The position numbers were made by a program, and so were the translations under genes. A DNA stretch of 64,000 bases from an uncultured Prevotella sp. (GTDB taxonomy: Bacteria; Bacteroidota; Bacteroidia; Bacteroidales; Bacteroidaceae). This document shows positions 39,362 through 47,846 of this stretch, piece after piece; position 1 is the stretch's first letter; the number at the start of each line of letters is the position of its first letter. The stretch lies in assembly GCA_944319935.1 (NCBI GenBank), contig CALUFM010000002.1, forward strand, positions 62,001 to 126,000, read 5' to 3'. The notes under the pieces were generated by a model. The model made no database searches and was not told the DNA's origin. It worked only from the letters and a program-made list of their open reading frames with translations.

Positions 39362-41005
39362 ATGAGGAAGAAGATATTATTGGCCTTGGCGTTGCTGCCG
39401 ATGGTGGCATGCGCTCAATACAGGTCTGAGGTGTGGTGCCCCGACAATGGCGACGGCACTTATACTAATCCTGTGATTAATGCCGATTACAGCGACCCAG
39501 ACGCATGCGTCGTGGGTGAGGATTATTATCTTACGGCAAGTTCGTTCAACTGCATACCGGGATTGCCTGTACTCCATTCAAAGGACCTTGTGAACTGGGA
39601 GATAATAGGACACGCCCTTAAAGTGCAATATCCTCGTGAAGAGTTTGACCGCCCTTCGCACGGCAACGGCGTGTGGGCTCCGAGCATACGCTACCACAAC
39701 GGTGAGTTTTACATCTATTGGGGCGACCCTGACCATGGCGTGATGATGGTGAAAACGAAAGACCCTGCCGGCGAATGGAGCAAACCCTTGTGTGTGATAG
39801 AGGGCAAGGGAATGATTGACACCACGCCGCTTTGGGACGAAGACGGGCGTTGCTATCTGACTTACGCATACGCGAACAGCCGTTCACGGTTCGCTTCGGT
39901 CATCGTGGTGCGTGAGCTTTCGGCTGACGGAACAAAGGCGATAGGCGAGCCCGTGATTGTGTTCGACGGCAACGGCACGCCTTGCCGCACGGCCGAAGGA
40001 CCCAAGTTCTACAAGCGTGACGGGTGGTATTGGATAATGTTCCCTGCCGGCGGAGTGCCGACGGGATTTCAGGTCGCCATGCGCTCCAAGAGCGTTTACG
40101 GCCCTTATGAGAGTAAAACCGTGCTGGCGCAGGGCAAGAGCAAGGTTAACGGCCCTCACCAGGGAGCTTGGGTGCATACGGCTTTCGGTGAAGACTGGTT
40201 CCTGCATTTCCAGGACAAGGGGTGTTATGGCCGCGTTGTGCATCTGCAACCTGTCACATGGAAAGACAACTGGCCGGTAATGGGTGTTGACAAGGACGGC
40301 GACTATTGCGGCGAGCCTGTCACGGCATACCGCAAGCCAAAGACTTCGGCCAAGGTGCAGGTGCAAAACCCCGTTGAGAGTGATGAGTTCAATTCGCCTT
40401 TCATAGGCAAGCAGTGGCAGTGGCACGCCAACTATGACCAGACATTCGGCATGCCGACGGCATTCGGGACATTCAGGGTGTACACACACAAGCTGAGCGA
40501 AAACTACGCGAACCTGTGGGAAGTGCCCAATCTCATGCTTCAGAAAACCCCTGCGGACAAGTTTACGGCAACGGCGAAACTGCGTTTTACGTCAAAGGAC
40601 CAAAACCAGTTTGGCGGCGTGATAATGATGGGGCTTGACTATTCCGCGCTCGTGGTAAGGCGCGTAGGGGACAAGTTCCAGTTGCAAAGGCTTACGTGTC
40701 TCAAGGCCGACAAGGGCAAGCCCGAGGTTGTTGAAGTGATAGCCACGCTTGACCCGACCGAGGTTGACACTATAGACTATCAGCCGGGCGTGCATGAGGA
40801 CATCTACCTGCGCATGAAAGTGGACGGCGGCAAGTGCCGCTTCTCGTACAGTTTGGACGGTAAGAAATACAAGGATGCAGGCAAGGAGTTCACCATGCGT
40901 GAGGGAAAATGGATTGGGGCGAAGATAGGTTTCGTCGCGGCAGAACCGGCAGGAAAGTCCAATCGTGGCTGGATAGACGCAGACTGGTTCCGCGTAACCA
41001 AATAA
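39362..41005 (+). CDS. Glycoside hydrolase family 43 (beta-xylosidase/arabinofuranosidase type)
   Basis: A 547-residue secreted enzyme with signal peptide MRKKILLALALLPMVACAQ; the Cys may alternatively make it a lipoprotein. GH43 five-blade propeller: NPVINADYSDPDACVVGEDYY carries the catalytic base Asp, GKGMIDTTPLWDEDGRCYL the transition-state Asp, and RTAEGPKFYKRDGWYWIMF the acid Glu. A C-terminal concanavalin-like module (about residues 350-545; QWQWHANYDQTF) follows. Likely acts on xylan or arabinan side chains; it is not part of a visible SusCD locus here. The ATG at 39362 starts the signal peptide. Confidence 0.93.
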   Translation: MRKKILLALALLPMVACAQYRSEVWCPDNGDGTYTNPVINADYSDPDACVVGEDYYLTASSFNCIPGLPVLHSKDLVNWEIIGHALKVQYPREEFDRPSHGNGVWAPSIRYHNGEFYIYWGDPDHGVMMVKTKDPAGEWSKPLCVIEGKGMIDTTPLWDEDGRCYLTYAYANSRSRFASVIVVRELSADGTKAIGEPVIVFDGNGTPCRTAEGPKFYKRDGWYWIMFPAGGVPTGFQVAMRSKSVYGPYESKTVLAQGKSKVNGPHQGAWVHTAFGEDWFLHFQDKGCYGRVVHLQPVTWKDNWPVMGVDKDGDYCGEPVTAYRKPKTSAKVQVQNPVESDEFNSPFIGKQWQWHANYDQTFGMPTAFGTFRVYTHKLSENYANLWEVPNLMLQKTPADKFTATAKLRFTSKDQNQFGGVIMMGLDYSALVVRRVGDKFQLQRLTCLKADKGKPEVVEVIATLDPTEVDTIDYQPGVHEDIYLRMKVDGGKCRFSYSLDGKKYKDAGKEFTMREGKWIGAKIGFVAAEPAGKSNRGWIDADWFRVTK

Positions 41006-41037
41006 GCCGTAAACGGACTTGTAGTTAAACGGGATTT

Positions 41038-41116
41038 GCAAGGGCGCATGCCATGTCGTGCAAAGCCTGCGTCAGTTGTGGCTGATGCGCTTGCCTGACA
41101 TGCCATGCGCCCTTGC
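41038..41116. repeat. Long imperfect hairpin downstream of the GH43 gene
   Basis: Twenty-base outer arms GCAAGGGCGCATGCCATGTC (41038-41057) and GACATGCCATGCGCCCTTGC (41097-41116) pair with one mismatch; the inner sides (GCGTCAG / CTGATGC) continue the stem around TTGTGG. No long T-run follows directly. It may end the GH43 transcript or be a structured element of its own. Confidence 0.8.
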
Positions 41117-41126
41117 CGTGTTTGTC

Positions 41127-41142
41127 TGAAAAGGCCTTTTCA
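41127..41142. repeat. Perfect 16-base palindrome TGAAAAGGCCTTTTCA
   Basis: Two AAAAGGCC half-units abut without spacer. It looks like a minimal relative of the AAAGGCC repeat family and lies between GH43 and the GT-C gene. Confidence 0.7.
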
Positions 41143-41186
41143 TGAAAAATAATGCAAGTGCGGCGCATAAAACCAGATTAATTTGC

Positions 41187-41194
41187 TACATTTG
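41187..41194 (+). promoter_or_regulatory. Candidate -7 element of the GT-C glycosyltransferase gene
   Basis: TACATTTG, 34 bases before the ATG; no exact TTTG at 19-21 bases upstream. Confidence 0.45.
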
Positions 41195-41228
41195 CAGTCG
41201 CTAAAACTCAACTAAAAGTTAAGCTGCA

Positions 41229-42950
41229 ATGGTAATAAAGGTAAGCAATAAGCATACCATGATTGTCATCGGCGTATGTGTATTGTCGTTGATGGTATGC
41301 CTTGGTGAAACGCTGTTCAATACGAAAGGCGAACCGCGCGAGGCGGTCGTGGCCTTGTCGATGCTGAATGAAGGCAATTTCATATTGCCGATAAACAACG
41401 GCGTGGACATGGCTTATAAGCCGCCATTGTTCCATTGGCTGATAGCGTTGTTCTCGTTGCCTGTCGGGCATGTGACAGAGTTTACCTCTCGTCTGCCTTC
41501 CGCGGTGGCCCTTACGGCGATGACGGTGGCCGTATATCGTTTCTTCGCCCACCGTGTGTCGCCGAAGACGGCCTTGTTGGTTGTGTTTGTCATGCTTGGT
41601 TCGTTTGAGGTTCACCGTGCCGGGACAAACTGCCGTGTTGACATGTTGACCACGGCGGGCATTGTCGGGGCTTTGCTTGGTTATTTCATTTGGGCTGAAA
41701 AACGTTTCCGCGGCATCCCCTTTGAGGCAATATTGTGCATGAGTGTCGCCGTATTGTCAAAAGGACCTGTAGGTGTGATATTGCCGTCTGCGGTTGTTTT
41801 CATTTACGGTTTGCGTATGGGGGCGTTTAAGGAGCTGTTGTGGAAACTGCCGCTTTATGCCCTATGCGCGCTGATTCTCCCGTTCGTATGGTATCTCTTT
41901 GCGTATGATTATGGCGGAAAGGAGTTCTTGGACTTGGTTTATGAGGAGAATGTGCTTCGCTTTACAGGGCGGATGTCGTATTCATCGCATGAAAACCCGT
42001 GGTGGTACAATGTGGTTACGGTCATAGCCGGGTATGTTCCTTACACGTTGCTAATCGTAATGTCCATTTTCGTATATAGGCGCAAGACACCGCTGTTTTA
42101 TCCGCACAGTTGGCGTGTCCGCCTTAAACGTTACATCAAGGACGAAAAAGGGTATAGGCTTTACTCGCTGGTTTCAATTGTTTTCATATTCTTGTTCTAT
42201 TGCGTCCCGAGCAGCAAGCGCAGCGTCTACCTGTTGCCGATATACCCGTTCATCGCATATTTCATTGTTGAATATATGATAGTCCTCATGCGCAGCCATC
42301 ATAAGGTTGTGCATGCCTTTGCCTATACGCTTGGAGGAATAGCCGTAGCGGCCTTGGCTTTGTTTTTCGCCATACGTGCAGGCGTTGTGCCTGAAAGCAT
42401 ATTCAGCGGCAAGCATGCGGCTGACAACATCGCAATGCTGCGCGCCATGGGCTCATCGCCGATTAGTTTGATAGGCTGTCTTGCCATTGTTGCGCCAATA
42501 GCGGCTGTTGCGGTGTTCCATTTCTTCAGGCGCAAGGGTGAGTTTGAAAGAATGGTTGCAGTCACGGCAATCGTGCTGTCGGTGTTGTTTGCTGTTGACG
42601 GGTTGTACGCCCCGGCCGCGCTCAATTACCGTTCAGACAAGCGTGTGGCGGAACGTATAAATGAAATACAGCCCGAAGGTAAGTTGTATCATTACCGGGC
42701 GAATGAGGAAAAGGCCAACATCGTGCGTCCGTACACCGTTGACTTTTATACGGGAGACCGTTTCGTGCCTTTCGCCATAGGGCGGCCAGACCGCTGTTAC
42801 TTGCTGTCTGCCGACAAGGACATGGCCGTGTTTGGCACGCTGTATCCTCAATATGCGGTCAAGGAGGTTGAGGATTTCAACCACAAAAGTTGTGATACAC
42901 GGCAAATGTACAAGTTGTATTACGTGGTAAACAATGGGGCTGGCAAATAG
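41229..42950 (+). CDS. GT-C (GT39/GT83, ArnT-like) membrane glycosyltransferase
   Basis: A 573-residue polytopic protein. After the first helix comes the acidic periplasmic motif FNTKGEPREAVVALSML (equivalent of the catalytic Asp/Glu loop of ArnT/PMT), then DMAYKPPLFHWLIALF and about eleven further helices, ending with a soluble periplasmic domain. Members transfer a sugar from an undecaprenyl-phosphate carrier to lipid A, protein or glycan. Acceptor unknown. Methionine at 41262 is an alternative start. The GT2 gene next downstream would supply the lipid-linked donor. Confidence 0.88.
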   Translation: MVIKVSNKHTMIVIGVCVLSLMVCLGETLFNTKGEPREAVVALSMLNEGNFILPINNGVDMAYKPPLFHWLIALFSLPVGHVTEFTSRLPSAVALTAMTVAVYRFFAHRVSPKTALLVVFVMLGSFEVHRAGTNCRVDMLTTAGIVGALLGYFIWAEKRFRGIPFEAILCMSVAVLSKGPVGVILPSAVVFIYGLRMGAFKELLWKLPLYALCALILPFVWYLFAYDYGGKEFLDLVYEENVLRFTGRMSYSSHENPWWYNVVTVIAGYVPYTLLIVMSIFVYRRKTPLFYPHSWRVRLKRYIKDEKGYRLYSLVSIVFIFLFYCVPSSKRSVYLLPIYPFIAYFIVEYMIVLMRSHHKVVHAFAYTLGGIAVAALALFFAIRAGVVPESIFSGKHAADNIAMLRAMGSSPISLIGCLAIVAPIAAVAVFHFFRRKGEFERMVAVTAIVLSVLFAVDGLYAPAALNYRSDKRVAERINEIQPEGKLYHYRANEEKANIVRPYTVDFYTGDRFVPFAIGRPDRCYLLSADKDMAVFGTLYPQYAVKEVEDFNHKSCDTRQMYKLYYVVNNGAGK

Positions 42951-43116
42951 TGACAGCTATTTTGATAGGATGGCGGCGTGATAATGCCATGCCGTTTGAA
43001 TGGAGACTGACGAATTTCAAGATGATTATTTTTATTTGGTTATTGGGTTGTGCTGTGTGATTTGGCCAATGACTTTTGGTGCAGCCGCAACGCCTGATAG
43101 CCGCAGGACAGCATAA

Positions 43117-44091
43117 ATGCATACAGATATGAAACTTGCGATAGTAGTACCATGTTATAATGAAGAAGCCGTTTTGCCCGAAACCACACAGAGGTTGACG
43201 GCTGTGATAAAACGCTTGGTGAGCGAACGGCTCATCAGTAGCGGCACAGTGCTTTATGTCGATGACGGAAGCAGTGACAACACTTGGACTTTGATTTCGC
43301 GTTACGCGGCAGAGCGCACCGATGTTGGCGGCCTGAAGCTCGCCCACAACCGCGGACACCAGCGTGCTTTGTGGGCTGGTCTTGAATGGGCTGCCGCCAA
43401 CGTTGACGCCGCAGTGTCGATTGACGCTGACTTGCAGGACGATGAACAGGCAATCATTGACATGGTGCGTCTTTACAAGGGAGGGGCTGACATCGTATAC
43501 GGAGTGCGTCGCGAGCGCACTACTGACACGTGGTTCAAGCGTACTACGGCGCAAGCGTTCTACCGCCTGATGAACGCGCTCGGTGCAGGTGTTGTCTATA
43601 ATCATGCCGATTACCGCCTGATGAGCCGGCGCACGTTGCGCGCCCTGATGCAGTATGGTGAGCGGAATCTATTCCTGAGGGGCATGGTGGCGCAGATGGG
43701 TTTCCCCTCAGCTTATGTATATTATGACCGCCGCGCAAGATTTGCGGGAGAGTCTAAATACCCGTTGAAGCGCATGCTCAATTTCGCCATCGACGGCATA
43801 ACGTCGTTCTCCATGCGTCCGTTGCGCATCATTACTTGGCTTGGTTTCGCATTTATAATCGTATCGCTTGGCGTAATCATTTACGCCGTGGCCGAGTATT
43901 GCGCCGGCAGGACCATTGCCGGGTGGACGTCGCTTCTCGTTTCGCTGTGGTTCATAGGTGGTGCGGTGCTTCTTGCGCTTGGCGTGGTTGGCGAGTACAT
44001 AGGCAAAATCTACATGGAGGCGAAAGCCAGGCCGCGTTATTTCATAGAGCAGTCTGTCGGGACGGCGGTTGATGACGGGCATGAGGGTTAG
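43117..44091 (+). CDS. GT2 family polyprenyl-phosphate sugar transferase (GtrB/DPM-like)
   Basis: A 324-residue enzyme: GT2 catalytic domain with LAIVVPCYNEEAVLPE, DDGSSDNT and the DxD-type SIDADLQDD, followed by GVRRERTTDTWFKR, YRLMSRRTLRAL and two C-terminal transmembrane helices (about residues 235-300), as in GtrB and Dpm1-type proteins. It would load a hexose on undecaprenyl phosphate at the cytoplasmic face. Methionine 5 (43129) is an equally possible start. Same direction as the GT-C gene, 166 bases away, with no terminator seen between. Confidence 0.9.
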   Translation: MHTDMKLAIVVPCYNEEAVLPETTQRLTAVIKRLVSERLISSGTVLYVDDGSSDNTWTLISRYAAERTDVGGLKLAHNRGHQRALWAGLEWAAANVDAAVSIDADLQDDEQAIIDMVRLYKGGADIVYGVRRERTTDTWFKRTTAQAFYRLMNALGAGVVYNHADYRLMSRRTLRALMQYGERNLFLRGMVAQMGFPSAYVYYDRRARFAGESKYPLKRMLNFAIDGITSFSMRPLRIITWLGFAFIIVSLGVIIYAVAEYCAGRTIAGWTSLLVSLWFIGGAVLLALGVVGEYIGKIYMEAKARPRYFIEQSVGTAVDDGHEG

Positions 44092-44156
44092 TCGTCGGCG
44101 TTTTGCATAATCATAGATGTTTTGCTGTCGTTTTACGACTTGCGGCATATCGGATT

Positions 44157-44220
44157 GTAAAAGGCCGCTTTTTATACGGCAAAAGGCCATGTTCCGCAAT
44201 GCGGAACATGGCCTTTTGTA
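44157..44220. repeat. AAAGGCC-family repeat cluster, copy 7
   Basis: A single unit TGTAAAAGGCCGCTTTTTA, then a perfect hairpin with arms CAAAAGGCCATGTTCCGC (44180-44197) and its complement (44201-44218), loop AAT. It lies between the convergent GT2 and lipid-kinase genes and probably terminates both. Confidence 0.9.
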
Positions 44221-44228
44221 ATGTGTTG

Positions 44229-45233
44229 TCATTCAGGTCGTTTCTTGTTTGCCTCGTGCTTGTCGGTCAATGTGGCGATAATGTCGTTGAAGAATACGCT
44301 GAAAGCTGTCTGCACAGGCAGCGGGCGGCGTCGGCTTTTGCGTGCGCGCGAATTGACGATGACGTTCACTCCCGCTTTTACTACCGATATGTCAACGTCG
44401 GCCGAGTCCATTACCGGGTCGCCGTCAAAGTGAATCAAGCCTGGCGATTGTCGCTTGACGTGCAGGTTCTGGGTCTTGAATGTCTTTATCCTGGGGTTCT
44501 TGTCAAGTGTCTTGTTGAACATGTCGATGCTCAACTGCGGAGCTTCTATCATGTCGAACGGCTCCATTATTGTCACGTCCAACAGGCCGTCGTTCATCGA
44601 GGCGGCTGGGGCTATGTAGGCGTTGTTGCCGTATTGTGACGCGTTGGCGCATGATATGAGGAACGCGCGGCTTGTTGACGTATTGCCGCTGTCGGCCGTT
44701 ATTTCGTAAATCTCCGGCCTGTAGCGCAGCCCTTCGCGCAGGATGTTCTCCAGGTATGTGGCCGGGCCGCGCTTTCCTGCTTCCGCAAACTTCATGCTTA
44801 TGAATGCGTCGAAGCCCATTCCGCATGTGCAAAAGAACGGTTTTCCGTTGATTATGCCGTAATCCAAGGCATGTACGACCCCCGCGTTGATTACCGCCAA
44901 GGCCTTGCGCGCGTCCATCGGCAGCATCAAGTGGCGTGCCAGACCGTTGCCGGAACCGCATGGGATGATGCCCAACGCCGTTTGCGAACCGGCCACTGCC
45001 CGTCCGACTTCGTTGACTGTGCCGTCGCCTCCTACGGCTACAACCGCGAAAGCCCCCTCGCTGGCCGCTTCGGCGGCAATCTCGCAGGCATGGCCGCTAT
45101 AGCGGGTTTCGGCAATGGAGAAATCATAGAGGCTCTTGTCTATCACGCTCTCTATAATCTTTGGCATCCCGGCTTTGCTCGACGTGCCTGACGCCGGGTT
45201 CATTATGAAAATTATTTTCTTACGTGCGGTCAT
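44229..45233 (-). CDS. DAGK-family lipid kinase (YegS/diacylglycerol or sphingoid-base kinase type)
   Basis: A 334-residue protein with the DAGK catalytic domain: IIFIMNPASGTSSKAG, the nucleotide loop VVAVGGDGTVNEVGRAV, LGIIPCGSGNGLARHL, and MGFDAFISMKFAEAGKRGPATY. The C-terminal beta-sandwich includes MNDGLLDVTIMEPFD and HFDGDPV. It phosphorylates a lipid hydroxyl; diacylglycerol, ceramide and sphingosine are all family substrates. It diverges from serine palmitoyltransferase, which points to a sphingolipid substrate (inference). ATG 45233 fits homologues. Confidence 0.88.
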   Translation of the reverse strand: MTARKKIIFIMNPASGTSSKAGMPKIIESVIDKSLYDFSIAETRYSGHACEIAAEAASEGAFAVVAVGGDGTVNEVGRAVAGSQTALGIIPCGSGNGLARHLMLPMDARKALAVINAGVVHALDYGIINGKPFFCTCGMGFDAFISMKFAEAGKRGPATYLENILREGLRYRPEIYEITADSGNTSTSRAFLISCANASQYGNNAYIAPAASMNDGLLDVTIMEPFDMIEAPQLSIDMFNKTLDKNPRIKTFKTQNLHVKRQSPGLIHFDGDPVMDSADVDISVVKAGVNVIVNSRARKSRRRPLPVQTAFSVFFNDIIATLTDKHEANKKRPE

Positions 45234-45240
45234 GATGTTG

Positions 45241-45248
45241 CAAAAATA
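45241..45248 (-). promoter_or_regulatory. Candidate -7 element very close to the lipid-kinase ATG
   Basis: Minus strand TATTTTTG ends only seven bases before the ATG at 45233, so a transcript from here would be leaderless or nearly so. Confidence 0.5.
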
Positions 45249-45342
45249 ATAATAATTGGTATAATTGCGTTTACGCTGTGCCAATATTTGCTCTTTTGGG
45301 TCACTTTTCGTCCTTTTTAATCAGTGTTTCCGCATTTTTTTG

Positions 45343-45350
45343 TATCTTTG
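45343..45350 (+). promoter_or_regulatory. Candidate -7 element of the serine palmitoyltransferase gene
   Basis: TATCTTTG, 76 bases before the ATG; no TTTG at the standard distance. Confidence 0.5.
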
Positions 45351-45426
45351 CAGCCTGAAAATCCCGGCGGCACGTACAAGCGCATTGGCGTGTCTGGCTG
45401 ACTGCCGGTTATAACCTAATTAAATT

Positions 45427-46614
45427 ATGGGACTGTTACAAGAGAAATACAAGAATTACCGCGAGCCTCAAAAGTTCATGGAGGCTGGCGTATACCCTTA
45501 TTTCCGCGAGATAACCGGCAAGCAGGGCACAGAAGTGCAGATGGAAGGGCACAAGGTGCTGATGTTTGGTTCAAATGCCTATACGGGGTTGACGGGTGAC
45601 GAGCGTGTCGAGGCTGCGGCAAAGGCCGCTCTTGACAAGTATGGCACGGGATGTGCGGGAAGCCGTTTCCTGAACGGGACCCTTGACTTGCATGTGCAAT
45701 TGGAGAAAGAGCTGGCCGAATTTGAGCATAAGGAAGACGCTTTGTGTTTTTCAACGGGCTTTTCTGTCAACGCAGGTGTGCTGGCTGTTGTTTGTGGCCG
45801 TGAGGATTATATAATATGTGACGACCGTGACCATGCCAGCATCGTAGACGGTCGCCGCTTGTCGTTTGCGACGTGCTTGAAATACAAGCACAACGACATG
45901 GAAGACTTGGAGAAGCAGTTGCAGAAGTGCCGCCCCGAGTCAGTCAAGCTGATTGTGGTTGACGGAGTGTTCTCGATGGAGGGCGATTTGGCCAACCTGC
46001 CTGAGATAGTACGCCTGAAGAAGAAATACAACGCGTCATTGATGGTTGACGAGGCGCATGGGCTTGGCGTGTTCGGCAAGGACGGCCGCGGCGTGTGCGA
46101 CCATTTCGGCGTGACCGATGACGTTGACTTGATAATGGGAACGTTCTCCAAGAGCTTGGCGAGCATCGGCGGTTTCATAGCAGGTGACAAGGATACGTTG
46201 AACTACTTGCGCCATACGTGCCGTACATACATATTCAGCGCGTCAAATACTCCTGCCGCAACGGCTGCCGCAATGGAGGCTTTGCATATAATCAAGAGCG
46301 AGCCTGAGAGGATAGAACGCCTTTGGGATGTGACGCATTACGCTTTGCGCCGTTTCAAGGAGGAAGGATTTGAGATAGGAGACACCGAAAGTCCTATCAT
46401 TCCTTTGTATGTGCGTGACGTTGACAAGACTTTCCTTGTAACCAAATTGGCCTTCGATGCCGGTGTGTTCATCAACCCGGTGATACCTCCTGCTTGTGCG
46501 CCACAGGATACGTTGGTAAGGTTCGCCTTGATGGCTACACACACAAAAGAGCAAGTGGAGCGTGGAGTTGAGGCGTTGAAAAAGATATTCAAAGAGCAGA
46601 ATATCATCAAATAA
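45427..46614 (+). CDS. spt: Serine palmitoyltransferase (alpha-oxoamine synthase family)
   Basis: A 395-residue PLP enzyme that condenses serine with a long-chain acyl-CoA to 3-ketosphinganine, the first step of sphingolipid synthesis. Visible: GSNAYTGLTGDERV, YGTGCAGSRFLNGTLDLH, the PLP-contacting DDRDHASIVDGRRLS, VDEAHGLGVFGKDGRG, and the lysine that binds PLP in TFSKSLASIGGF. The sequence closely matches my memory of the Bacteroides/Porphyromonas SPT rather than biotin-synthesis KBL/BioF relatives, which is the main alternative. Confidence 0.9.
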   Translation: MGLLQEKYKNYREPQKFMEAGVYPYFREITGKQGTEVQMEGHKVLMFGSNAYTGLTGDERVEAAAKAALDKYGTGCAGSRFLNGTLDLHVQLEKELAEFEHKEDALCFSTGFSVNAGVLAVVCGREDYIICDDRDHASIVDGRRLSFATCLKYKHNDMEDLEKQLQKCRPESVKLIVVDGVFSMEGDLANLPEIVRLKKKYNASLMVDEAHGLGVFGKDGRGVCDHFGVTDDVDLIMGTFSKSLASIGGFIAGDKDTLNYLRHTCRTYIFSASNTPAATAAAMEALHIIKSEPERIERLWDVTHYALRRFKEEGFEIGDTESPIIPLYVRDVDKTFLVTKLAFDAGVFINPVIPPACAPQDTLVRFALMATHTKEQVERGVEALKKIFKEQNIIK

Positions 46615-46626
46615 ACGGGCAAAAAC

Positions 46627-46657
46627 TTGCAAGTTAGGGCTAAAAGTAGTACTTTTG
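46627..46657 (+). promoter_or_regulatory. Promoter of tRNA-Pro
   Basis: CTTG at 46626-46629, 20 bases, TACTTTTG at 46650-46657, 28 bases before the tRNA. Near-consensus Bacteroidota promoter. Confidence 0.7.
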
Positions 46658-46685
46658 CACCCGCTTGTCAAGATGAAAAGCTCTT

Positions 46686-46759
46686 CGGGGTGTAGCGCAG
46701 CCCGGTAGCGCGCCTGGTTTGGGACCAGGTGGTCGCAGGTTCGAATCCTGTCGCCCCGA
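46686..46759 (+). tRNA. tRNA-Pro (anticodon UGG)
   Basis: Complete cloverleaf: acceptor CGGGGTG / CGCCCCG with one G-U pair, anticodon stem CCTGG / CCAGG around loop TTTGGGA (anticodon TGG at 46720-46722), and T-arm GCAGG TTCGAAT CCTGT. CCA is not encoded. A U34 anticodon can read all four proline codons. Confidence 0.97.
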
Positions 46760-46768
46760 CGTTCAAGA

Positions 46769-46807
46769 GGGATTATGTCACGTGTTGACATATTCCCTTT
46801 TTTTTAT
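46769..46807 (+). terminator. Terminator of tRNA-Pro
   Basis: GGGATTATGTCA / TGACATATTCCC with loop CGTGT and one mismatch, then ten T residues. It ends 13 bases before the next ATG, so the following gene needs its own start or readthrough. Confidence 0.85.
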
Positions 46808-46820
46808 TTCTTGTTTGCCA

Positions 46821-47846
46821 ATGGGATATAAAATATTGTTGTCATTGTGTTTCTTCTTGTCGGCATCGCACGTTTGCCATGCGCAGACAAGGGTGGTGAA
46901 GGAATGCAAGCAGAAGTCGTTTCCAAGGTCAGTACCGGCTGGTGATTACAGTGGTATAGCTCATATCCGTGACAATAGGTACGCTGTTGTGTCGGATAAG
47001 TCATTGAATGACGGGTTCTTTGTATTCACGATAGACATTGACTCGGTGACAGGCGAGATTTCAGATGTCAGGCAAGAGGCTTTTATGGGTGACAGTTTGC
47101 GTGGTGGTGATTGTGAAGGCATTGTTTATCGTCCGTCGTCCAGGTCGTTTTTCATTTGCCGCGAGGCTGACGCTTCAATCTTGGAGTATGACGAAAAGGG
47201 GCGTCTTACGGGACGTAAGCTTGCCATTCCTGGCATATATAAGACTGGCATGGGCAATTACGGGTTTGAATCGTTGGCTTATGACGCAAGTGCTGGGCTG
47301 TTTTGGACGATGAATGAGAGTACGCTGGCTTGTGACGGGAAGCGTGCAATGCCGTCTGACAGTGTTCGGAATGTGCTTAGGTTGCAGTCGTTTGGTGATG
47401 ACTTGTTGCCCAAACGGCAATATGCTTACCGCATGGATGTGCCTGAAGCTAAGTCAACCCCCGCCCAATATGCGATGGGTGTGAGTGAAATCGTGGCGTT
47501 GGACGATGGCCGTCTGCTTGTATTGGAACGTGAGTTCTTTGTCCCGAAGATGAAGTTGGGGGCGTTTGTGAAGTGCAAACTATACGAGATAAGGCTCGAT
47601 GATGATTGCGCCATGCCGTTAGACGCACCCGTTACGGCTGAAACCAAGTTTCTTCCAAAGCGTCTTATATGTTCGTTTGAAACCAAGTTGACGTTGTTCG
47701 GGCGGTCTTTGGCCAATTATGAAGGAATGTGCCTTGGTCCGAAACTTGCTGACGGCAGCCAGGTGTTGGTGCTTGTCAGTGATTCGCAGGGGCAATACCG
47801 TGGCGTACTTAAAGACTGGTTTAAGACGATTGTGATAGCCCCTTAA
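46821..47846 (+). CDS. Secreted phytase-like beta-propeller protein (esterase-like activity of phytase family)
   Basis: A 341-residue protein with signal peptide MGYKILLSLCFFLSASHVCHAQ. The repeated propeller blades match the phytase-like family (PF13449 type): GDYSGIAHIRDNRYAVVSDKS, RGGDCEGIVYRPSSRSFFICREA, GFESLAYDASAGLFWTMNES, and NYEGMCLGPKLADGSQVLVLVSDSQ. The actual substrate is not established for the family. Convergent with the PP2C-like gene, overlapping by four bases. A longer frame starts inside the tRNA and was rejected. Confidence 0.88.
   Translation: MGYKILLSLCFFLSASHVCHAQTRVVKECKQKSFPRSVPAGDYSGIAHIRDNRYAVVSDKSLNDGFFVFTIDIDSVTGEISDVRQEAFMGDSLRGGDCEGIVYRPSSRSFFICREADASILEYDEKGRLTGRKLAIPGIYKTGMGNYGFESLAYDASAGLFWTMNESTLACDGKRAMPSDSVRNVLRLQSFGDDLLPKRQYAYRMDVPEAKSTPAQYAMGVSEIVALDDGRLLVLEREFFVPKMKLGAFVKCKLYEIRLDDDCAMPLDAPVTAETKFLPKRLICSFETKLTLFGRSLANYEGMCLGPKLADGSQVLVLVSDSQGQYRGVLKDWFKTIVIAP

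Noticed and set aside
45427..46614. Assignment as BioF or glycine C-acetyltransferase
   Set aside because: The family is shared, but the sequence fits Bacteroidales serine palmitoyltransferase better and the neighbouring lipid kinase supports lipid metabolism.
46719..46820. Upstream extension of the phytase-like gene into the tRNA
   Set aside because: It would begin inside tRNA-Pro and run through its terminator; the signal peptide begins at 46821.
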